Assembly (NCBI GenBank): GCA_021734025.1
Contig: JAIPJS010000021.1
Coordinates: 1 to 64,000, forward strand
Origin: Candidatus Neomarinimicrobiota bacterium
Lineage (GTDB): Bacteria; Fidelibacterota; JAANXI01
Direction: 5' to 3'
Length of the DNA stretch: 64,000 bases
Position numbers and translations under genes: made by a program. Under the pieces are notes generated by a model. That model ran no database searches, was not told where the DNA came from, and saw only the letters and a list, made by a program, of their open reading frames with translations. This document shows positions 1 through 8,325 of this stretch, piece by piece. How positions within the stretch are numbered: the first letter of the stretch is position 1; each line of letters opens with the position of its first letter.

Positions 1-51
1 CAAAGAATTCCCCGACGCTTGCGTCGCGGGTGATTGTTGGTAGTTGTTGCC

Positions 52-137
52 AAAGAAATTCCGGTGGTAAAACCACAAAATTGGCTCAATACCTCGTTGC
101 TCTGCTGCGAGGATAGTCAATTTTGAGGAATTTCTTT
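52..137. repeat. Nested inverted-repeat element
   Basis: Three nested complementary arms are visible. AAAGAAATTCC (52-62) pairs perfectly with GGAATTTCTTT (127-137). CAAAATTG (76-83) pairs with CAATTTTG (118-125). CCTCG (92-96) pairs with CGAGG (108-112). A side hairpin GTGGT-aaa-ACCAC lies at 64-76 and shares one base with the second arm. The element could be a miniature inverted-repeat element or a structured RNA; the sequence alone does not decide. Confidence 0.6.
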
Positions 138-247
138 ATAAACATGTTTGATGATTCAATGAAACACCATTCGTCTTTATCGATGTCTCTTTCCACGACA
201 GCATAACTGTCGGCGTCCCCGCCGCGACGGATACACGCTTTTCTCCC

Positions 248-279
248 GAACACCTGAACACTCGAACACTGTAACACTG
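248..279 (+). repeat. 8-bp tandem repeat array, 4 units
   Basis: Four consecutive octamers are present: gaacacct, gaacactc, gaacactg, taacactg. A five-unit array of the same family sits at 6988-7027 and ends in the same variant unit, taacactg. Confidence 0.75.
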
Positions 280-362
280 CTTTCCCCCTTGTTGTCCCAC
301 CCTTTATCACTTACATTTCCTGACTATGGAAGAATAAAAGAATAAAAACGATAAGAATATAT

Positions 363-1724
363 ATGAGTCAAAAGAAAATACATTTAATCAGTCTCGGTTG
401 CGCCAAGGCGTTGGTGGATTCTGAGGTGCTACTCGGCGGACTGGGTGAACTGGATATTCAGTCCATTGATAAACCGGAAGCCGCGGACGCCATTGTGGTA
501 AATACCTGCGGATTCCTGGAGGAAGCCCGCCAGGAATCGGTGGATACTATCCTGGAAGCCGCGGAACTCAAGAAATCCGATCCCTCGAAGCAGCTGCTTG
601 TTATGGGCTGTCTGCCGTCCCGGTTTGCCACGGAAGAGCTGGAAGAAGCGCTCCCGGAGGTCGACAAATTTTTTGAACAGGGCAAGATGGCGGAGGTCGT
701 CCAGTACCTCAGCGGCAAGCCGTATATGGAATTCGATCCCACCTACTGGCGATCGCTCCTGACACCAAACCATTACGCGTACCTGAAAATCACCGAGGGC
801 TGCGACAACGGCTGTAGTTTCTGCTCCATACCGATCATGCGCGGAAAACAGCAGAGCCGGACGATCCCGTCGCTAATGAAAGAAGCCGAGCGACTCGTCA
901 GCAACGGCGTGAAGGAGATCATGATCATCGGCCAGGACACTACCTCATACGGTTGGGATCTGGACGAAAAAGTGTACCTTCATGATTTGATGCGGGAATT
1001 GTCCACAATTGAAGATCTGGAGTGGATTCGCCTGCATTATGCGCATCCGGCACACTTCTCCCGAAAGAATATCCCGGTGATGGCAGACGCTGAGAACATC
1101 TGCGCCTATCTGGACATGCCGGTACAGCATGGCTCATCAAGATTGCTGAAGCATATGCGGCGGGGCCTGGATCGGGAAGGCATATTGAAGCGCATCCGGA
1201 TGGTGCGGGAAGCAATTCCAAATCTCGCCCTGCGGACCTCCCTGATCGTCGGGTATCCCACCGAGACCGAAGAGGATTTCCGGGAGTTGTACGAATTCGT
1301 TCAAGAGGTGGAATTTGATCGGCTTGGTGTGTTTACCTACTCCCATGAGCCCGGAACAATTGCCCATGATTTTGAGGATGACGTTCCCGAGCAGGTCAAA
1401 TACGATCGTAAAGACGAAATCATGCTCATGCAGCAGGACATCATGCTCAAGAAAAACCACCGGCACGTCGACACAACCATGAAAGTGCTCATCGATGAAT
1501 ATGACAGGGTTCAGAATGAATTCGTCGGCCGGACAGAATACGACAGCCCGGATGTTGACGGTATCGTCCGTATCCCCGCCCAATCCGGTGATGCCGACAT
1601 TGGTGAGTTTTACAACGTATCCATCACCGATGCCAATGAGTATGAACTATTCGGAACCATTGAGAGCTCGTGCTTTGAATCCGGAGCGGTGGAGAAGAAG
1701 CGGGCGCAGCAGGTAACAGTATAA
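363..1724 (+). CDS. rimO: Ribosomal protein S12 methylthiotransferase RimO
   Basis: A radical-SAM methylthiotransferase that adds a methylthio group to a conserved aspartate of ribosomal protein S12, using two 4Fe-4S clusters and S-adenosylmethionine. The 453-residue protein has the expected domain order. The N-terminal MTTase domain carries three cluster cysteines (C13, C49, C83). The radical-SAM core has the CxxxCxxC motif (C147, C151, C154, in CDNGCSFCSIP). A C-terminal TRAM-like segment runs from roughly residue 375. The opening ISLGCAKALVDSE is typical of RimO rather than MiaB, which usually has CQMN there. There is no Shine-Dalgarno motif before the ATG. The gene is followed by a repeat array and so appears to be transcribed alone. 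Confidence 0.95.
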   Translation: MSQKKIHLISLGCAKALVDSEVLLGGLGELDIQSIDKPEAADAIVVNTCGFLEEARQESVDTILEAAELKKSDPSKQLLVMGCLPSRFATEELEEALPEVDKFFEQGKMAEVVQYLSGKPYMEFDPTYWRSLLTPNHYAYLKITEGCDNGCSFCSIPIMRGKQQSRTIPSLMKEAERLVSNGVKEIMIIGQDTTSYGWDLDEKVYLHDLMRELSTIEDLEWIRLHYAHPAHFSRKNIPVMADAENICAYLDMPVQHGSSRLLKHMRRGLDREGILKRIRMVREAIPNLALRTSLIVGYPTETEEDFRELYEFVQEVEFDRLGVFTYSHEPGTIAHDFEDDVPEQVKYDRKDEIMLMQQDIMLKKNHRHVDTTMKVLIDEYDRVQNEFVGRTEYDSPDVDGIVRIPAQSGDADIGEFYNVSITDANEYELFGTIESSCFESGAVEKKRAQQVTV

Positions 1725-1730
1725 GTTTTA

Positions 1731-2235
1731 GGGGCTAAAGCCCCAATAGTATTTGGCGTATTTTCCCCGGCCTGAAGGCCGGGGCTATTCAGAAAAGGAC
1801 CATCGAGGGAATTCGGGCATAATATGATTAGCCCTGCGCTTTAGCGCGGGGATCGCGGAATAATACTAGAATGAGCTTCAGCCCGGAACTCGAAGGCTCA
1901 AGCCGTAATCTTGCTAGAAGCGCTTCAATCCCCCGTCCCGAAGGCGGGGTGAGTCATCTGATAATCAATTGGTTCTGGAGCACTTTTTGATTAGCCCCGG
2001 GATTTATCCCGGGGAAAAGAGACATCAGAATAGAATGGGGCTTCAGCCCCTGTAATCCCAAGATTCAGCCCGAGAATGCGGAGAGGCTAAAGCCCCAATA
2101 TCTTTTGGCATATTTTCCCCCGCCATAAATGGCGGGGCTATTCAGAAACAGGCCTAGGAAGTTAATTACACAGCTGACTAGCCCCGGCCTTTAGGCCGGG
2201 GAACGGAAAACCTTAAAAGATGGGGCTTCAGCCCC
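1731..2235. repeat. REP/BIME-like palindrome array, units 1-3
   Basis: Each unit carries four palindromes in fixed order. P1 is of type GGGGCTAAAGCCCC. P2 is CCCC-stem-GGGG followed by CTATTCAG. P3 is TGATTAG followed by CCCC-stem-GGGG. P4 is GGGGCTTCAGCCCC. Unit 1: 1731-1744, 1765-1784, 1832-1851, and a degenerate P4 near 1873-1885. Unit 2: degenerate P1 at 1895-1904, 1931-1949, 1995-2014, 2037-2050. Unit 3: 2083-2096, 2118-2137, 2182-2201, 2222-2235. P2 and P3 face each other as an inverted pair about 45-50 bp apart, as in bacterial interspersed mosaic elements. Confidence 0.85.
1963..2052 (+). repeat. 90-bp direct repeat, left copy
   Basis: This copy matches 2742-2831 over 90 bp with a single visible mismatch, in the P3 palindrome (ccccggg here, ccccgag in the right copy). 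The two copies flank the transposase gene. They look like recently duplicated array units rather than transposon ends. Confidence 0.85.
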
Positions 2236-2247
2236 AGGGAGAATCCA

Positions 2248-2673
2248 ATGCCGTATATCCATTTCTGGCTCCATCTCATCTGGGCTACGAAAAACCGCCA
2301 ACCATTGATATCCAAAGAACTAAAGCCAAAGCTTCTAAACCATATCCGCGAGAATGCTATCCAGAAGAGTATCCATCTGGATTTTATCAACGGTGTAGAG
2401 GACCATGTACATGCGCTTGTATCCCTCCTGGCATCCCAAACAATAGCTGACGTTGTCCAGTCCCTTAAGGGTGAATCTTCACGGTGGGTGAACAAGAACA
2501 AATTGACTAAAATCCGTTTTGGATGGCAAACCGATTATATGGCCTTATCGGTAAGCGAGTCCCATGTCGATAGGATTCGGGAGTATATTAAGAGCCAGGT
2601 GGATCACCATCGGACGGTGACTTTTGCAGAAGAATATCAGCAATTCCTGGAGCATTACAATTTTGAACAGTGA
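2248..2673 (+). CDS. REP-associated Y1 (IS200/IS605-type) transposase
   Basis: A 141-residue single-strand transposase of the TnpA/RAYT (REP-associated tyrosine transposase) class. Such enzymes nick a DNA strand through a catalytic tyrosine and recognise hairpins. The HUH-type metal ligands are visible as HVH at residues 53-55 (DHVHALV). The catalytic tyrosine is Y113 in REYIKSQ, followed by Q117, giving the family YIxxQ arrangement. The opening HFWLHLIWATKNRQPLI is the usual family N-terminus. A GGGAGAA ribosome-binding site precedes the ATG. The gene is embedded in a palindrome array: P4 of unit 3 ends 12 bp before the start codon, and P1 of unit 4 begins directly after the TGA stop. No TnpB or second ORF accompanies it. 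It appears intact; the inference is that it mobilises the surrounding palindromes in trans. Confidence 0.88.
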   Translation: MPYIHFWLHLIWATKNRQPLISKELKPKLLNHIRENAIQKSIHLDFINGVEDHVHALVSLLASQTIADVVQSLKGESSRWVNKNKLTKIRFGWQTDYMALSVSESHVDRIREYIKSQVDHHRTVTFAEEYQQFLEHYNFEQ

Positions 2674-3187
2674 GGGGCTAAAGCCCCGATTTTGTTGGAT
2701 GCATTAATCCCCGGCCTGAAGGCCGGGGCTAGTCAGATAAAAATCAATTGGTTCTGGAGCACTTTTTGATTAGCCCCGAGATTTATCCCGGGGAAAAGAG
2801 ACATCAGAATAGAATGGGGCTTCAGCCCCTGGGAGAATAATTGGAAGACGAGAGGAATCTGAAATGAGGCTCAAGCCTCCCATTGTATCATAGCAATTGA
2901 ACCCCCGCCATAAATGGCGGGGCTATTCAGAGAAAGGCTTTCGAGGGCATTCGGGCATAATATGAATAGTCCTGCCTTTTTACACGGGGTCAAGGAATTA
3001 ATATAGATTGAACCTTAGCCCGGAAACCAGAGAATAAAGCCTCAATCATGCCAGAAGCATATCAATCCCCGGCATGAATGCCGGGGCCAGTTTGATAGAA
3101 GCCATTGAAACAATTTACTCAAATGACTAGCCCCGGGATTTATCCCGGGGATTAAAGAACCCCAAAATCCAATGGGGCTTTAGCCCC
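2674..3187. repeat. REP/BIME-like palindrome array, units 4-6
   Basis: These units continue the array downstream of the transposase. Unit 4: 2674-2687 (P1, touching the stop codon), 2709-2728, 2774-2793 (one stem mismatch), 2816-2829. Unit 5: 2866-2879, 2903-2922, a degenerate P3 near 2970-2989, and a degenerate P4 near 3010-3020. Unit 6: degenerate P1 near 3034, 3067-3086, 3131-3150, 3174-3187. Unit 5 resembles unit 1 in its linker as well (gggcataatatga at both places). Confidence 0.85.
2742..2831 (+). repeat. 90-bp direct repeat, right copy
   Basis: Near-identical copy of 1963-2052, offset by 779 bp. It covers the linker aatcaattggttctggag plus the P3 and P4 palindromes of unit 4. Confidence 0.85.
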
Positions 3188-3285
3188 AATCTCGGAAAAC
3201 CATGAGATTTACCATCAATTCCCGCTCTATTTTTTTCAAACCAACTCTTGCTTGGTACCTAATTGAGCCCTAAATTTATGCCAAT

Positions 3286-5313
3286 ATGGCAGAATTCAAC
3301 TTAGTATCCAGTTACGAGCCACGGGGAGACCAACCACAGGCTATAGAGGAGCTGACCGAAGGATTAGACCGAGGAGATAAACACCAGACACTCCTCGGCG
3401 TAACCGGCAGCGGCAAAACCTTCTCTATGGCCCATGTGATTAAAAATTACGGCCGACCCACGTTGGTTATCTCCCACAACAAAACGCTGGCGGCCCAACT
3501 CTATGGTGAACTCCGGTCATTTTTTCCGGAGAATGCCGTGGAATACTTCATTTCCTATTACGATTACTATCAGCCGGAAGCCTACTTGCCGGTGACGGAT
3601 ACCTTCATCGAAAAAGACTCCTCCGTAAACGAGGAGATCGATAAGTTGCGGCTCAAGGCCACCAGCTCGCTCATGGCCAGAGACGACGTCATCGTGGTGG
3701 CGAGTGTCTCGTGTATCTACGGCATCGGTTCACCGAAAGAATACCGGGATTTGATGGTCCTGCTGAAAAAGGGCCAGGAATACGCCCGGAAAGCGCTGTT
3801 CTATAAATTTGTGGATATTCACTATGCGCGAAACGATTTCTCGTTTGAGCCGGGAACCTTCCGGGTCCGGGGCGACTCAGTGGAGATCTATCCTGCGTAC
3901 GCGGAAAACCCGATTCGGCTGGAATTCTGGGGCGATACGCTGGAAGATATCAGCATCATCGATCCCATGACCGGGGAAATTCTGGAGTCCAGAGATACCG
4001 CGGTCATTTATCCTGCCAAGCATTTCGTGACTACAGAGGAGAACATGAAGCGCGCCGTCAAGGATATCCGGGAGGAACTTGAGGAACGCCTCATTGAGCT
4101 TCGGGATAACAATAAACTGCTGGAAGCCCAGCGACTGGAACAGCGCACCAACTTCGACATCGAGATGATGCAGGAACTGGGCTACTGCAGCGGTATCGAA
4201 AATTACTCGCGGCATATCGCCAACCGGGAACCGGGTGAACGGCCATACACGCTTATCGACTTCTTTCCAGACGATTTCCTGACCATCATTGATGAGTCAC
4301 ACGTCACTATTCCGCAGATACGTGGGATGTACAACGGCGATCGGGCGCGAAAAGAGACTCTTGTAGAACATGGCTTCCGTCTGCCGTCTGCACTGGATAA
4401 TCGCCCCATGCAATTCGAGGAGTTCGAAGAGACTATCGAAAAACGTGTCTACGTTTCGGCGACTCCCGGCCCGTACGAGCTGGAACAGTGCGATGGTGTG
4501 GTGGTGGAACAGGTCATCCGGCCTACCGGACTTATGGACCCCGAAGTGGACGTCCGGCCAACCAAGGGGCAAATTGACGATCTCATAGAGGAAATTACAA
4601 ACCGGACGGAAGATGGCGCCCGCATCCTGGTCACCACCCTGACAAAGCGCATGTCCGAAGATCTGACTGATTATCTCCGAAACATGAATCTCAGAGTTCG
4701 GTATCTCCACTCGGAAATTGACAGCGTAGAGCGGGTGAGCATACTCCGGGATCTGCGTCTGGGAGAATTCGATGTCCTTGTCGGGATCAATCTCTTACGC
4801 GAGGGACTTGATCTGCCGGAAGTATCCCTGGTGGCCATCCTGGATGCGGACAAGGAAGGCTTTCTTAGATCAGAACGGTCGCTGATGCAGACAGCCGGCC
4901 GCGCAGCGCGGCATAAGAAGGGCAAAGTAATCTTCTATGCCGATAAGGTGACCGATTCCATGCAGAAGGTCATCGATGAGACGGAACGCCGCCGGAAGAT
5001 CCAGGAAGAGTATAACAAAGAACACGGCATCGAGCCGGAATCCATTATTAAATCGGTTGATGACGTGATGGGGTCGACCTTCATCGCAAACTCCCGAATG
5101 GAAACGGAGTCGTCCAAAGTCGCGGATATCACGGAAAAATATTCGCAGGATATGGATGATTTGAACCTGCTGGAGATGCTCCGGCAGGAAATGACCGAAG
5201 CCGCGGAAAACCGGGAGTTCGAAAAAGCGGCGAAGTTGCGGGACGAAGTGGAAAAACTGGAAGAAGAATTAGGTATATCCGAAAAGGAATCAATTTTTAG
5301 CAGGGAAGGATGA
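3286..5313 (+). CDS. uvrB: UvrABC system protein B
   Basis: The helicase-like damage-verification subunit of nucleotide excision repair; it receives damaged DNA from UvrA and recruits UvrC. The length, 675 residues, is normal. The Walker A motif is GVTGSGKT (residues 38-45). The damage-probing beta-hairpin lies around 92-103 ([12 protein letters not shown]). The DEAH-like Walker B reads IIDESH. Helicase motifs V and VI are [12 protein letters not shown] and QTAGRAAR. The C-terminal UVR motif (about 630-665, [18 protein letters not shown]) contacts UvrC. The start ATG lacks an obvious Shine-Dalgarno motif. Its 3' end touches purD, so the two are probably cotranscribed although functionally unrelated. 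Confidence 0.97.
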   Translation: MAEFNLVSSYEPRGDQPQAIEELTEGLDRGDKHQTLLGVTGSGKTFSMAHVIKNYGRPTLVISHNKTLAAQLYGELRSFFPENAVEYFISYYDYYQPEAYLPVTDTFIEKDSSVNEEIDKLRLKATSSLMARDDVIVVASVSCIYGIGSPKEYRDLMVLLKKGQEYARKALFYKFVDIHYARNDFSFEPGTFRVRGDSVEIYPAYAENPIRLEFWGDTLEDISIIDPMTGEILESRDTAVIYPAKHFVTTEENMKRAVKDIREELEERLIELRDNNKLLEAQRLEQRTNFDIEMMQELGYCSGIENYSRHIANREPGERPYTLIDFFPDDFLTIIDESHVTIPQIRGMYNGDRARKETLVEHGFRLPSALDNRPMQFEEFEETIEKRVYVSATPGPYELEQCDGVVVEQVIRPTGLMDPEVDVRPTKGQIDDLIEEITNRTEDGARILVTTLTKRMSEDLTDYLRNMNLRVRYLHSEIDSVERVSILRDLRLGEFDVLVGINLLREGLDLPEVSLVAILDADKEGFLRSERSLMQTAGRAARHKKGKVIFYADKVTDSMQKVIDETERRRKIQEEYNKEHGIEPESIIKSVDDVMGSTFIANSRMETESSKVADITEKYSQDMDDLNLLEMLRQEMTEAAENREFEKAAKLRDEVEKLEEELGISEKESIFSREG

Positions 5314-5315
5314 AC

Positions 5316-6587
5316 ATGAAAGTACTTGTTATCGGATCGGGAGGGCGTGAGCACACAATCGCCTGGAAGGTCGCACAGAGTCCGCGGTTGTCGAAACTCT
5401 ACATTGCGCCGGGCAACGCGGGCACCGCATCGCTCGGAGAAAATGTGGATATCGGCGCATCGGATATCGATGAATTGGTAGAATTCGCCAAAGAAAACGA
5501 GATCGATTTGACCATAGTCGGGCCGGAACAGCCACTGGTGGACGGCGTGGTTGATGCATTCCAGGAAGCGGAGTTGGCTATCTTCGGCCCGGATAAGGCC
5601 GCGGCTCAGCTGGAAGGAAGCAAAGCGTTTTCCAAAGATTTTATGGCGCGGCACAACATCCCGACTGCGAGCTATAAAACATTCAATAATTTTCGGCCCG
5701 CCAAGGAATATCTGAAGACTGTAAGCCTGCCGGTGATTGTGAAGGCAAGCGGTCTGGCCGCCGGGAAAGGGGTCATCATATGTCAATCCATTGGCGAAGC
5801 CCTGGATGCGTTAGAAGATATAATGAAACGCCACGCCTTTGGTGAGGCGGGTGATAAGGTGGTCATCGAGGAATTTCTACAGGGCGAAGAGGTCTCCATA
5901 ATCGCGATCACGGATGGAGAAAACTACAAAATGCTCCTGCCGTCCCAGGATCACAAACCGGCCTATGACGGCGGCCGCGGTCCCAATACCGGCGGAATGG
6001 GCGCCTATGCACCAGCGCCGGTGGCCTCGGAGGAAGTCGTCGAAATCGTACGGAAAGATATCATCGAACCGACATTGACTGGCATGAAAGAGGAAGGACA
6101 CCAATATACCGGTTTTCTCTATTGCGGATTAATGATTACCAGAGATGGGCCCAAAGTCCTGGAATATAACTGTCGCCTCGGCGACCCGGAAACACAAGTA
6201 ATTCTGCCCCTGCTCGAGAGCGACCTGCTGGATGTGTTGGAGTCCGTTATCGAAGGTGGCTTTGCTGAAGAGCCGGTGGAATTGTCCGACGATTTTGCAA
6301 CCTGCGTGGTAGCCGCCTCCGGAGGATATCCCGGCAAGTATTCAAAGGGAAAGGAAATCACAGGTTTATCCGACGTGGACGCTGACTACGCGGAAGTTTT
6401 TCATGCCGGAACCAAAGAGCGGAAAGGCAAAATCGTCACAGACGGCGGCCGGGTATTTGGCGTCACCTGCAGAGGAGAAACGCTGCAGAAATCCATCGAC
6501 CGGGTATACGAGGAACTGGATAAGATCAAATTCAATGGGATGCAGTTCCGGTCGGATATCGGCCGGAAAGGGTTGCGGTACTATTAA
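5316..6587 (+). CDS. purD: Phosphoribosylamine-glycine ligase (GAR synthetase)
   Basis: The ATP-grasp enzyme of purine synthesis that joins glycine to 5-phosphoribosylamine. The N-terminal GSGGREHTIAWK is the family signature. The ATP-grasp core includes VIVKASGLAAGKGV, and the PurD signature lies around GPNTGGMGAYAPAP and EYNCRLGDPETQ. The length is about 423 residues, as usual. I chose ATG 5316 over ATG 5310. The latter overlaps the uvrB stop as ATGA, but AGGGAAGGA at 5302-5310 is spaced properly only for 5316, and MKVLVIGSGG is the conserved family start. It is the only pur gene in the window. Confidence 0.95.
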   Translation: MKVLVIGSGGREHTIAWKVAQSPRLSKLYIAPGNAGTASLGENVDIGASDIDELVEFAKENEIDLTIVGPEQPLVDGVVDAFQEAELAIFGPDKAAAQLEGSKAFSKDFMARHNIPTASYKTFNNFRPAKEYLKTVSLPVIVKASGLAAGKGVIICQSIGEALDALEDIMKRHAFGEAGDKVVIEEFLQGEEVSIIAITDGENYKMLLPSQDHKPAYDGGRGPNTGGMGAYAPAPVASEEVVEIVRKDIIEPTLTGMKEEGHQYTGFLYCGLMITRDGPKVLEYNCRLGDPETQVILPLLESDLLDVLESVIEGGFAEEPVELSDDFATCVVAASGGYPGKYSKGKEITGLSDVDADYAEVFHAGTKERKGKIVTDGGRVFGVTCRGETLQKSIDRVYEELDKIKFNGMQFRSDIGRKGLRYY

Positions 6588-6823
6588 AAATGGGTATAAG
6601 GGTATAAAGGTATAATGGAATAGGGTATAAGGTAAAAGAAAAGAGATTGGCAACCCGCTTAAAGTCCGCGAAGCGGGTTTAAGCGGAAAGAAAGCGAAAG
6701 GTAATATTGCGTATTACGTAAAAACTGAAATCTGAAACTCGATACTTGATTTGAGGGGATTGGTATTCGCGGGAGAATCGGAGCACTGTATGAATATTTT
6801 TCAGACACAACTCACCCTCTTGT

Positions 6824-6849
6824 TCTCCCTCTCTTCGAAGAGAGGGAGA
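6824..6849. repeat. 26-bp perfect palindrome
   Basis: CTCCCTCTCTTC at 6825-6836 is followed directly by its reverse complement GAAGAGAGGGAG, with one more T-A pair outside. It has no loop and no T tract, so it is not an intrinsic terminator. It resembles intergenic mobile repeats found in many genomes. Confidence 0.7.
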
Positions 6850-6879
6850 GACGTAAGATGGAAGAAATGGAGCAATATT

Positions 6880-6906
6880 CCCCTTCCTCTTGAGAAGAGG
6901 AAGGGG
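6880..6906. repeat. 12-bp stem hairpin
   Basis: CCCCTTCCTCTT (6880-6891) pairs perfectly with AAGAGGAAGGGG (6895-6906) around a 3-base loop. Like its neighbour at 6824-6849, it is a purine/pyrimidine-segregated palindrome. Confidence 0.7.
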
Positions 6907-6987
6907 ACAGGGGATGGAGTTGTATTGTTGAAGAATGAAATCCGCAGAGAGTGCTCTTCTAATACTGGACTCGCGCCATTATTACCT

Positions 6988-7027
6988 GAGCACTCGAACA
7001 CTTGAACACTTGAACACTCTAACACTG
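6988..7027 (+). repeat. 8-bp tandem repeat array, 5 units
   Basis: The octamers are gagcactc, gaacactt, gaacactt, gaacactc, taacactg. They belong to the same family as 248-279 and share its final unit. The array ends only 8 bp before the ATG of the sigma-54 activator and occupies the place where a ribosome-binding site would normally lie. Confidence 0.8.
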
Positions 7028-7035
7028 GTAAAACA

Positions 7036-8325
7036 ATGAGCAACCGGGAACGGTTACTGGAATTACAAGATCAATTTGGGATTATCGGTCGCTCGGAAGC
7101 GATTTTCGAGGTCATCGAGACGATCGATCAGGTGGCGAAGACCGATATCGCGGTGCTGGTGGTCGGCGAATCCGGCTCTGGCAAGGAATTGATCGCCAAA
7201 GCCATTCATAATCACAGCAAGCGTCGGCATGAGCCGCTGGTAACGGTGAACTGCGGAGCTATTCCTCCGGGAATCCTTGAAAGCGAACTCTTTGGCCACA
7301 AAAAAGGGTCATTTACCGGCGCATCCGAAGAGCGAAAGGGCTATTTCGAAACGGCAGATGGCGGGACCATCTTCCTGGACGAAATCGGCGAAACTCCGCT
7401 GGAAACCCAGGTGCGTCTCCTGCGTGTTATTGAGCAGGGCGAATTTATGAAGGTCGGCGGCTCGGAGAACATCTATGCGGATGTCCGGGTTATTGCCGCC
7501 TCCAACAAGGATCTCTCAAAGCAGGTTCGAAAAAATGAGTTTCGGAAAGATCTGTACTACCGGTTAAAGGCGATTACGGTGGAAGTACCGCCTCTCAGGA
7601 AACGGAAAGAGGATATCCCGTTGCTGGTGGAGAATTTTGCCACTGAATTTTGTAAACGGAACAACATTCCGAACAAGGGATTTACCGAAGACGCCTTTAC
7701 GGAACTGAAGCGGTATGACTGGCCCGGCAACGTCCGGGAACTCCGGAATTTTGTAGAGAGTATCGTCATCCTGGAAAAAGGAAATCGAATTGAAGGGGAT
7801 CATATCCGACGATATCTCCACAAGGATAAAGCCTTTGGCGAGAATGGCGACGCTGACAGCTCGGAATATCGCAGTGAAAATCTGCCGGTGAAAATGGATA
7901 AATCGGTGGAGGAGGCCGAACGGGAACTGATTCTCCAGCAGCTCTTTCTAATGCGGCGGGATCTTGCCGAGATCAAATCGGTGTTGAGTGGAAAATCAGA
8001 TACCGCAAGCCCGGCGAGATATCAGTTGCCGGAGCATCTCAGCCGGAACCTGCCGGCGAAGGTGGTGGATGAATTTCGCGAGGTCGTGCATCCCAGAGAA
8101 TTTGAACAGGCTGAGGAAGCTGAGCCGGTTCAGGAAGACCAATATGAAGAGGAACCGACGCTGATAAACGAGACGTTAGTCGGGGAAGTGACCATCAAAG
8201 ATGTGGAAAAGGAACTCATTCTGAAAACGCTGGAGAAAAACGATAACAACCGGCGGAAGACAGCCAAGGATTTAGATCTGAGCGAGCGGACACTCTACAG
8301 GAAGATCAAGGAATATGACCTTTAA
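7036..8325 (+). CDS. Sigma-54-dependent transcriptional activator without receiver domain
   Basis: A bacterial enhancer-binding protein that uses ATP hydrolysis to open sigma-54 promoters. The AAA+ domain occupies roughly residues 15-260. It has Walker A GESGSGKE (44-51), the sigma-54 contact loop GSFTGA (91-96; the usual form is GAFTGA) and Walker B TIFLDE (111-116). A linker of about 130 residues, partly acidic, follows. A Fis-type helix-turn-helix closes the protein (about 395-429, RRKTAKDLDLSERTLYRKI). There is no N-terminal receiver, PAS or GAF domain, so the signal input is unknown. No Shine-Dalgarno motif precedes the ATG; a repeat array sits there. The 3' end overlaps the lptE-like gene by 11 bp, which suggests cotranscription. 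Confidence 0.9.
   Translation: MSNRERLLELQDQFGIIGRSEAIFEVIETIDQVAKTDIAVLVVGESGSGKELIAKAIHNHSKRRHEPLVTVNCGAIPPGILESELFGHKKGSFTGASEERKGYFETADGGTIFLDEIGETPLETQVRLLRVIEQGEFMKVGGSENIYADVRVIAASNKDLSKQVRKNEFRKDLYYRLKAITVEVPPLRKRKEDIPLLVENFATEFCKRNNIPNKGFTEDAFTELKRYDWPGNVRELRNFVESIVILEKGNRIEGDHIRRYLHKDKAFGENGDADSSEYRSENLPVKMDKSVEEAERELILQQLFLMRRDLAEIKSVLSGKSDTASPARYQLPEHLSRNLPAKVVDEFREVVHPREFEQAEEAEPVQEDQYEEEPTLINETLVGEVTIKDVEKELILKTLEKNDNNRRKTAKDLDLSERTLYRKIKEYDL

Larger units (their letters stand above)
1..362. other. Hairpin-rich intergenic spacer upstream of rimO
   Basis: I see no convincing gene here. The stretch holds a GACGC/GCGTC hairpin near 14-25, a nested inverted-repeat element at 52-137 and a four-unit 8-bp repeat array at 248-279 (the last two are listed separately). 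The final 40 bases before rimO are A-rich (agaataaa repeated) and carry no Shine-Dalgarno motif. Confidence 0.7.
1725..3285. other. Palindrome-array region between rimO and uvrB
   Basis: This 1.56-kb stretch contains one gene (2248-2673, Y1 transposase). The rest is almost entirely palindromes arranged as six similar units of about 150 bp, described separately. The last 100 bases before uvrB (3188-3285) hold no recognisable element. Confidence 0.85.
6588..7035. other. Repeat-mosaic intergenic spacer
   Basis: No gene is seen. The spacer strings together four unrelated repeat types. They are a degenerate GGTATAA tandem tract (about 6592-6632), a CCCGCTT/AAGCGGG-type hairpin near 6653-6686, two long perfect palindromes (6824-6849 and 6880-6906), and a five-unit 8-bp array (6988-7027) that ends 8 bp before the next start codon. 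Confidence 0.75.

Noticed and set aside
248-279. CRISPR-like short array
   Set aside because: The units are 8 bp and contiguous, without spacers; no cas gene is present in the window.
86-310. 74-codon minus-strand ORF
   Set aside because: It overlaps the nested inverted repeat and the 8-bp array, has no recognisable motif, and appears to be repeat sequence read through by chance.
1963-2831. Direct repeats as insertion-sequence ends
   Set aside because: They are internal parts of the palindrome units and contain whole hairpins. IS200-type elements do not make such long terminal direct repeats.
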